Source: Exserohilum rostratum
Lineage: Eukaryota > Ascomycota > Dothideomycetes > Pleosporales > Pleosporaceae
DNA: 64,000 bases
Direction: 5' to 3'
NCBI GenBank assembly: GCA_026367775.1
Contig: CP111151.1
Coordinates: 2,790,001 to 2,854,000 of the forward strand
Position numbers and translations under genes: made by a program. Under the pieces are notes generated by a model, which had not been told where the DNA came from, did not search any database, and saw only the letters and a program-made list of their open reading frames with translations. This document shows positions 57,698 to 64,000 of this stretch, one piece after another. Positions within the stretch are counted from its first letter, which is position 1. Every line of letters starts with the position of its first letter.

Positions 57698-58275
57698 CTA
57701 TTTCTCCGTGCACTTCTCAAACTTTCCATCCTTCCTGCCAGCATGCGACCACACACCAATGAACTTGGCGTCATCAGAGTTCACCGTGTGCTGGTACACA
57801 ACCCTGGCATCGCTCGTGGGCTTGCCGCCCGTGAACACAGTCTTTCCATCATAGTTCATTGGGAAGTGATCGATGTTGGTCTCGCCTGCATATCCCTCCA
57901 GACCAGGAATCGACTCTGGGCTGGTGAAGAACTCGGGGTACTTGCTGTTACCCGCTTTGTTGTCGCCGTTGTCGCGGAGCTGCAGTCCGAATTCTACGCT
58001 GCGCTTGATGTAGTCGCCTGAGAATGTGACGGCTGGAGTTGAGATATGTTAGCATGGTTGGTTCTGAGTGATTGAGGGGTGGAGATATGGCAATGTGACG
58101 TACTGGTAGGCTTGGATTGGCTGGTCTTGCATTCCCAGTCCTTGGGTGGGAAACCCTCAATGTTCTTTGGGAGGTCGGTTGGGGGTGAGCGTACGGCTAC
58201 GTCCACGGGAGTGGGAACTGCAGAGACTGCGGTGGCAGTAGCCAGGATGTAGAAGAAGAGGTTGGAGAACTGCAT
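57698..58275 (-). CDS. Secreted ribonuclease N1/T1-like protein with altered active site
   Basis: Minus-strand exons 58104-58275 and 57698-58032 give 168 residues. Intron 58033-58103 is GTACGT...CCAG. Residues 1-19 are a signal peptide (FFYILATATAVSA). The mature part aligns by eye along the length of guanyl-specific ribonucleases: NSKYPEFF, IDHFP, TVFTGG, ARVVY and GVWSHAG. Cys49 and Cys165 match the long-range disulfide. Arg134 and His154 keep the positions of T1 Arg77 and His92. The His40 position is Glu91 and the Glu58 position is His113. The protein may be a modified or inactive RNase. Secreted RNase-like proteins without normal catalytic residues are known in plant pathogens as effectors, but no such role is shown here. 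Confidence 0.8.
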
Positions 58276-59595
58276 TGTGATGAATAGGGGATTGTAAAAA
58301 TGAGTTGTTGAGGTTGGTAGATATGTATTTGAGTGGAAGTGCTGGCTGATTGTGCTGTTGGATGATGATTGAGAGGGAAGATTGAAGAAACTTTATACTT
58401 GAGAAGCACTCCTCTGGCGCCGTCATGTTCAACCGTCTTTCTACTGATTTCTGTGTCGAGAATAAGGCGTGCCATGATTTCGTCATGATGGATAAGTGCC
58501 TAATCCTTTCAGACATCAGGCCAGAGACTATTGTTGTTGACTCTCGCACTGCATACTAGAATAGAGCCTCGTATGATTTTCGTGGTGTCAAAATCAGCAC
58601 ACTAGGTTTCTTGAAACCCGATGTCCAGCCTAGTATACAGGCATCGTATTCCCAAAAAGCACAGCCTACCCCAGTGTTTTGAAAGCGCCTGACGGTGTAC
58701 CCCACTAAATCAGTATGGTTTAGGAAATATTTGAGGACAGGATCCGTGTGGTTGGAGTAGTGGATCAGTGATCAACATAAAGTGCCTGAACTCGGCCGAC
58801 GCAGGTCCACACAGCACTGGCTGCCTGATTTTCATGTCTCGGGGAATGAACAATAGAGTTTTCTCATGGAACACATGATGGAGTGGAATGATTTTTAAGA
58901 TCATACTTTTTGCGATACGACTCTGAATAATGACTACGAAGCACAAGGAATGCGCATTTCAAGTGGTACATCACAGCAGACAGACAGGCAGAATGACAGT
59001 CACCATAGGAATCTAGTCTATCGATTTCTGCTTCAAGCATCTCGATCCTAACAACATGCTAAGCAACAGAGGGTGGGGTCCAATTCGGTTGCTCCCGCGG
59101 CACTTCTAAAAACAGTTTGACTCGACGGATGTGGCGGTGCATAAAGCTGCGCAACTATGACGTTCGTCTAATAGGCCACCCACGGCCACCCATAGCCACT
59201 TCAACTTGCGGGGGCCATTAGCAAATCCAAAGCTTAGTTTGTTGAAGATCTACAATATTCAGCCTCGGCGGCCGAGTTTGTATACCGATAGGACGCCTAG
59301 ATGCACGTTTCCGCCCCTCCAAGGTTTCGCATACGGCATTTCACATAGCCTTTCCTAGGAAATCCCTTGAGTGCCCGACAAAATGCAACATCGTTGCCAC
59401 CTATACCCAGTCATAACTCTATCACGTGATATGTTTTACGAGGAGTCACGCAGTTGCCTAGCCGCCAGCTACAAATGGTCATTGTGTGCATAACTTGATT
59501 TTACAAATCCTGTTTTATCCAGCATAGCATTTTCGCACTCACCTGCAAACCATCCAAAAATCAGATCCCCAGATTGTTTTTTTATCACAACCACA
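58276..59595. other. Divergent upstream region, ribonuclease-like / DUF3632
   Basis: About 1.3 kb with no supported gene. It contains a C/T-skewed leader next to the ribonuclease and scattered short frames without start or splice support. Confidence 0.55.
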
Positions 59596-60426
59596 ATGGA
59601 CGACTTCTTTAAAGATGCTGCAGCAAAATATGCAGAGTTCAATATCACCCCCACGCAAATCTCAGCGCTGCAAGAGTATCTGCAAGGCAAAACCGACGCC
59701 TCCCAAACAGCCCAACAACTAGCCGCCCATGTTCAAGACGCAGCTACACCCGTCGAACTAAAAGTGCGTCTAGACGGTCTCTGGGAGTTCCTAAACGACG
59801 CCGCTGTTGCCATTCCCTCGGCGCAAGAGCCCATCATAAAACTGCTCAAGACAATCAAGACACTACCCAAAGGTCCTCAACCCAAGGGCGAGGGTGAAGA
59901 TCACATCGATCTAGAAGACGGAGACTACTGGAAAGAACTGACAGGCTGGGCGAATGTCTGGGCCGACAACTTCAACAGCTACTCCGTGAACGCGCGCGAT
60001 GCGGACCGCGACCAAGAGAAAGCTACGAGGTGGAAGAATGCCTCTACCTACGGTGCGCGCTTGATCGGGACAGGTGATGAAGCACTTTCATCGTATGGCG
60101 CAGGTATTGAGCGGGCTGCATGGGCTATTGCATCGGGGCTGGAGGTTGATATCAGCGATAAGACCAATCCGGATGGCCTGGAGGCCGCTGCACAGGTATT
60201 CTTGTACGCGAATGAAGCTCTGTATCGTCGATGCAAAGAAGGACCTAAGGAAGGCATGATCAAGGATAAAGCCAGTGTATGGAAGGGGGATGATGGCTTT
60301 TCAATGGAGCGCTGGGCATTCTGGAAAGAGCAGTGGAAGGCTGTTACTAAGACTGAGAGCATTCCTGCTCATACTCGTGAGGTTGCTGAGACGGCGCTGA
60401 AGGCTATGGAGAGCATTGAGGGATAA
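59596..60426 (+). CDS. DUF3632 family protein
   Basis: Intronless 276-residue frame from an ATG in an ACAATG context. It is helical and rich in Ala and charged residues. LWEFLNDAAVAIPSAQEPIIKLLKTIKTLP is followed by an acidic stretch (EDHIDLEDGDYWKEL) and a Trp-rich helix (GWANVWADNFN). A later segment, ANEALYRRC, and the C-terminal SMERWAFWKEQW follow. This fits DUF3632, a family found mostly in ascomycetes with no known function. There is no signal peptide or membrane helix, so it is probably cytosolic. The gene stands alone between long non-coding stretches. Confidence 0.82.
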   Translation: MDDFFKDAAAKYAEFNITPTQISALQEYLQGKTDASQTAQQLAAHVQDAATPVELKVRLDGLWEFLNDAAVAIPSAQEPIIKLLKTIKTLPKGPQPKGEGEDHIDLEDGDYWKELTGWANVWADNFNSYSVNARDADRDQEKATRWKNASTYGARLIGTGDEALSSYGAGIERAAWAIASGLEVDISDKTNPDGLEAAAQVFLYANEALYRRCKEGPKEGMIKDKASVWKGDDGFSMERWAFWKEQWKAVTKTESIPAHTREVAETALKAMESIEG

Positions 60427-62892
60427 AATGTATTGGGGGTAGACGAATGACCGACCTCAGTTCATAGTATCGTGTATTCATATTTTATCACAAGCAATGG
60501 AGCAAAATTGCACACTTTTGTTCATACTCAATCATCCTTCGTTAACTTCTAACCATAAACTGGTAACATATTTCGATCTCCTATGGACCCTATCTGTCTA
60601 GAGGTAAAGCAGCCTTACTCCGCAAATCGCACATATACCCGCCTCAGCTAACATGTCGTTCTTCCAAGAACACCCAGTCCAAACCTCACACCACTTGAAC
60701 AACACAGCCACAACGCCACTACACCTACTCATTACCACTCTCATGAATATCCGCATAGTGGGCGCCCCCTGAAACAAGTTTTGCTTCTTCGCTCCATACT
60801 GCTTACGTAGTTGGACAACGCTAGCACACTGACATCACACACCCACCTCCCCAAGCAACAACCCTCCACGCACGCACCTGCATCCCCTTCCCATGCACAC
60901 AACCCAGATTCCGGTATTTGCCTTTGTTTTCCACCCTGCATATCGAGTCCTGAAACGCAAGCTATTACCGCATTTTACCACGCGAAATCTGCACTACTAG
61001 CTTTCATGTAGGTTTGCCCCTTTTTCTGAACAGCAAAGGCGTCTTGCTACTATGTCATTAACACGTGATAATTGTGATAGGCACCGTACATGCTAATGTG
61101 AAGATCTATGTCAACAGCCCTCATCATACTTGGTACTTTTAACCGTGCTGTAGCTACATCATTGGCATTACCAACTATCAGTAGTAATCACCGGTACTGG
61201 TCCTCTAATCAGCATAGTCCATACATACCGTGGGACTCGCTCGCTCGCTCACTCGCCTTGCTGCACGACTTCCCAGCACATCCCAATTGCAAGGCACGTG
61301 AAACACGGATAAACCCCCACAGACGGATAAACCTTAAGCCAAGCTTTTTCCTCATCATAAAAAGCAAAAATTGTGCCAGCACACCGAAGCACATCATGGA
61401 ATGGTATTGGGGAAAAGCAAATATAGCCGCTAAGCAAACAAGTAATGACGTACTATCCAATCCAATCTGATCCCCGCACCCACCCCCCTCTTGTTTCTCC
61501 CACACCACTCTCCCACGCACACGGATCACACAACCACTCCACACTGTACTTTCCCTGGGACCCAACTACTGCACGTTTTTCTTTCTTTCCTTCTTTCCTT
61601 CCCACACCTGCATTTCATCGTAATCTGTGACTATGTTCACGCAGTCCCTTACGTCGTTGACGCCGATGCTCCCACTAAAAAGAGGGGTCCTTTGGGAAGT
61701 GTGGTACTGGTACTGGGTTGGTACCTTGCGTCATGCAGGTTCGTCACCGTTTCCGTTATTTCAACTGTACACAGCGGTGGTGTGGCTACACCGGAAGAAG
61801 AAAGAGAAAGAATGGGGGGAAAAGCAATAAAAGTGGTGAGTGAGGAATGAGGAATGTTGAATGTTGAGTTGAACGCACGTTTCAAGGGCTTGTAGTGTCT
61901 CTTTTTTCTTTCTCTCTCCTTCTCTCTTGACTAGTATGGAATGAGATAGAATAGACTAGACTAAGCACATGTGAGAATACTCTGAAACATGAGGCTGCAT
62001 ATGCCGACTTTTCATCAATCATATTACTACATGGAATGGCTAGTTAGGTATAACCCCGGCCCGGATGAGGATGGGGGGCAAGACGTGAGAGAGAAGAAGG
62101 ATCGAAGCCTCACTTTTTTTTTACTAGTACTGTTGAAAAAAAAAGGTATGACGCGAAAGCTGCATACTTCTCTTCATGCGTCTCAATGGTTAGGCATGTC
62201 CCTGGGAGAAGAGGGGACACGTGATAGCCAACATACATGACCTAAACATTCAAACTACCGCCTCATTTGATATCACATGTTGATCTGTCAATGGATCATA
62301 CTCATACTTGCAACATGGCCAAGTCTTGTTTGTATATGTGTGTATGTATTTATTCCCAACCCGGTTATTCAAAGGATTACATATGTACAAAAACGAAACA
62401 TTGCCTTTCCTACTGCCAGCGTAAAAAGGTCATGGTCTTGCGAAGCAGTGAATAGAAACTCATCCCCAAAGCGCTGCGGAAATCGGACTAATCAACACCA
62501 GCTACCTTCATAGCCAATTCAGTACTTTGCTAATGCGGCTCTTTTTCGGCGAAACTCCCTGACCGCTCATCTGCACAGTAGAGCAATGAGACTGTGACAC
62601 GTTATAGCCTGGGGCCTTTGTCCCATCCACAGAGCGGTGTTTAGGCAAAAATCCATCTCCCATATCAGTGATCAGGCCGTGACCCAAGCTATCCCACACT
62701 TTACCATGTTTCTTCTTTTCTACGAGACGCTGTGGGATAGAGAGTCGTTGCAACAATGCGTTTTTGGGTGTCTTCTTTACGGACTTTTCATGACTTGAAA
62801 TCAAGGTTTTTCCTCGGCTACTTGAGATAACGTAAGCGCACGCTCAAAACGAGACACGTCTGATGCTAGTGCGCGGAACCAGTTTGCTTGTA
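60427..62892. other. Long intergenic region, no gene supported
   Basis: About 2.5 kb. It includes a CTTT/CCTT-type microsatellite at 61575-61602 and several short frames without domains. Both flanking genes have their 3' ends towards it. Confidence 0.55.
61575..61602 (+). repeat. CTTT/CCTT pyrimidine microsatellite
   Basis: TTTCTTTCTTTCCTTCTTTCCTTCC, an imperfect tetranucleotide tract in non-coding DNA. Confidence 0.75.
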
Positions 62893-64000
62893 TCACCTTC
62901 CATCTTCCTTTCTAGAGCGGTCGCGGTTGTCGTAGTCGCTGTCATCATCATAGCGGTGGCGCCGTTCACGCTCGTGGTGGTAGCGGTCATCGTCGCGATC
63001 ATCGTCGTCCCTGTCGTCCTTGGAGCGGCGGCTTCGCCTTTCGCGGTCTTCTCTTTCGCGGCGTTCATGGTCGTACTCATCATCTTCCAATTCTGAGCAT
63101 CTGTTAGTATTGATTTTGCAATATACTCATTTGTAACTCACCTCTAGCCTCGCGGATCTTCTTCGTGCGATCAGCAAGCTTTTGAATCTCTTCCTTGGTC
63201 AAGACCCTGAGTACAATCACACAGTCCATGCGCTCTTCGAAACGCTCCTTGGCCTGCTCCAATGCTTCTGGGTTGACCAGACGTCGGTCAATCCTGGTCC
63301 AGCGTGCTCCAACAGGAATGTCCTTGCCCTTGAGAGCGTCCTTGTGTGGTGCTACACCTTCGCGGATGGGCTCGGGATCCTCCGGAAATTTAGCAGTAGG
63401 CTTGCGGAGAATGCCCTTGACAGGTTGAGCAGGTTCCTTGGGTGGTTCGACAATCTGCACACTCTTGCTGGCAGCCTCCGACTCCTTTTCCTTGTCGATT
63501 GTCTCAGGCTCCTGCACTATGCTGCCATTGTGAGTAGTTGAAGAGCGGTCATCGCGGGTGCTAGGCGCGTCCCTCGGAGGAGAGGCACGAGAGCGCTCCT
63601 CGGGGCCCCGAGACCTGGACCTCTCACGCTCATCCTTCCTCCTTCGTCGATCCCTGTCCCGGTCAGAGTCGCTGTCTCGCTCGCGGTTGCTGCGGCTGGC
63701 ACGCTCGGCTTCTTGCTGAATCCGTCGTCGGTATTCCTCGTCCGGATCCACAGCAGCCGGTTGCGGTGCAGGCTCCTTTCGCCTCTCAGCATCGCGATCC
63801 ACGTAATGGCGTGGCCGCTCGTCGCCGCTGCCCTCGGGTGAGGGAGCCTTTCTCGAAGGGACCTTCTCTTTGTCGTCATCGTCGTGTCGGCGGTCGCGGT
63901 ATTTACGGGCATCGGGGTCAGGGTAGGCGGGATAGTCTGGAGCAGCAATCTGTGCGGGAGGTGGTGGAGGAGGTGCGGCGGCAGCAACCACAGGGACAGG
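62893..64000 (-). CDS. Charged RS/RD-rich protein, DUF8035-like (5' partial)
   Basis: Minus-strand coding segments are 63142->64000 and 62893-63092. The intron 63093-63141 is GTGAGT...TCAG with a CTAAC branch. The frame is open to the window edge and has no ATG there, so the N-terminus lies outside. The visible part begins Pro/Ala-rich and then becomes strongly charged with Arg, Asp, Glu and Ser. A conserved-looking block follows (KGILRKPTAKFPEDPEPIRE, then KGKDIPVGARWTRIDRRLVNP and MDCVIVLRVLTKEEIQKLAD), which I associate with DUF8035. The last exon is an almost pure Arg/Asp/Glu/His tail. Arg/Ser and Arg/Asp repeats suggest a nuclear or RNA-associated role, but this is inference. Confidence 0.75.

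Overview
This window looks like nuclear DNA of a filamentous ascomycete, most likely a dothideomycete of the Pleosporales type. The grounds are short GT-AG introns (mostly 47-80 bp, often with a CTAAC-like branch site), gene-sized spacing of 0.2-3 kb, and the gene families present: fungal Zn2Cys6 and homeobox/C2H2 regulators, BTB proteins, DUF3632, DUF2237, an Asp f 2-type zincophore and a T1-type ribonuclease. Genus is inference only. I see no rRNA, tRNA, CRISPR array or intact transposon. Exon coordinates below were worked out by hand from splice signals and reading-frame continuity.

Layout, left to right. (1) 1-7110: the 3' part of a very large mucin-like protein with thousands of bases of Pro/Leu/Ser/Thr repeats followed by three PAN/apple-like domains; it begins outside the window. 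(2) 7.8-10 kb: a BTB protein and a small three-exon membrane protein. (3) 12-19 kb: an F-box-like protein, a small secreted Cys-containing protein, and two short-chain dehydrogenases on the same strand. (4) 20-28.5 kb: a sirtuin of the Hst2 type, a coactosin-like actin-binding protein, a single-pass membrane protein and a homeodomain plus C2H2 regulator. (5) 31-40 kb: an MFS sugar porter, a DUF2237 protein and the ubiquitin/Cdc48 adaptor Doa1. (6) 42-49 kb: a second BTB protein, a Cys-rich secreted protein interrupted by an in-frame TAG, and about 2.2 kb of decayed coding sequence. (7) 49.7-53.7 kb: a zinc-acquisition pair. An Asp f 2/Pra1-type zincophore and a ZIP zinc transporter are transcribed divergently from a shared 1.25-kb promoter. 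(8) 53.8-64 kb: an HTD2-like dehydratase, a Zn2Cys6 regulator, a secreted T1-type ribonuclease with an altered active site, a DUF3632 protein and the 3' part of a charged RS/RD-rich nuclear-type protein that runs off the right edge.

The strongest functional unit is the zinc pair. The two proteins share a C-x2-H-x5-C motif, three copies in the transporter's extracellular N-terminus and one at the zincophore's C-terminus. The promoter between them has six GCCARG (PacC-type) sites and one CAAGGT (ZafA-type) site. Most other genes are unrelated housekeeping or regulatory genes. The two dehydrogenases may be a small metabolic pair. The secreted proteins at 15.1, 45.3 and 58 kb, with the giant repeat protein, form a scattered set of surface or effector-like products.
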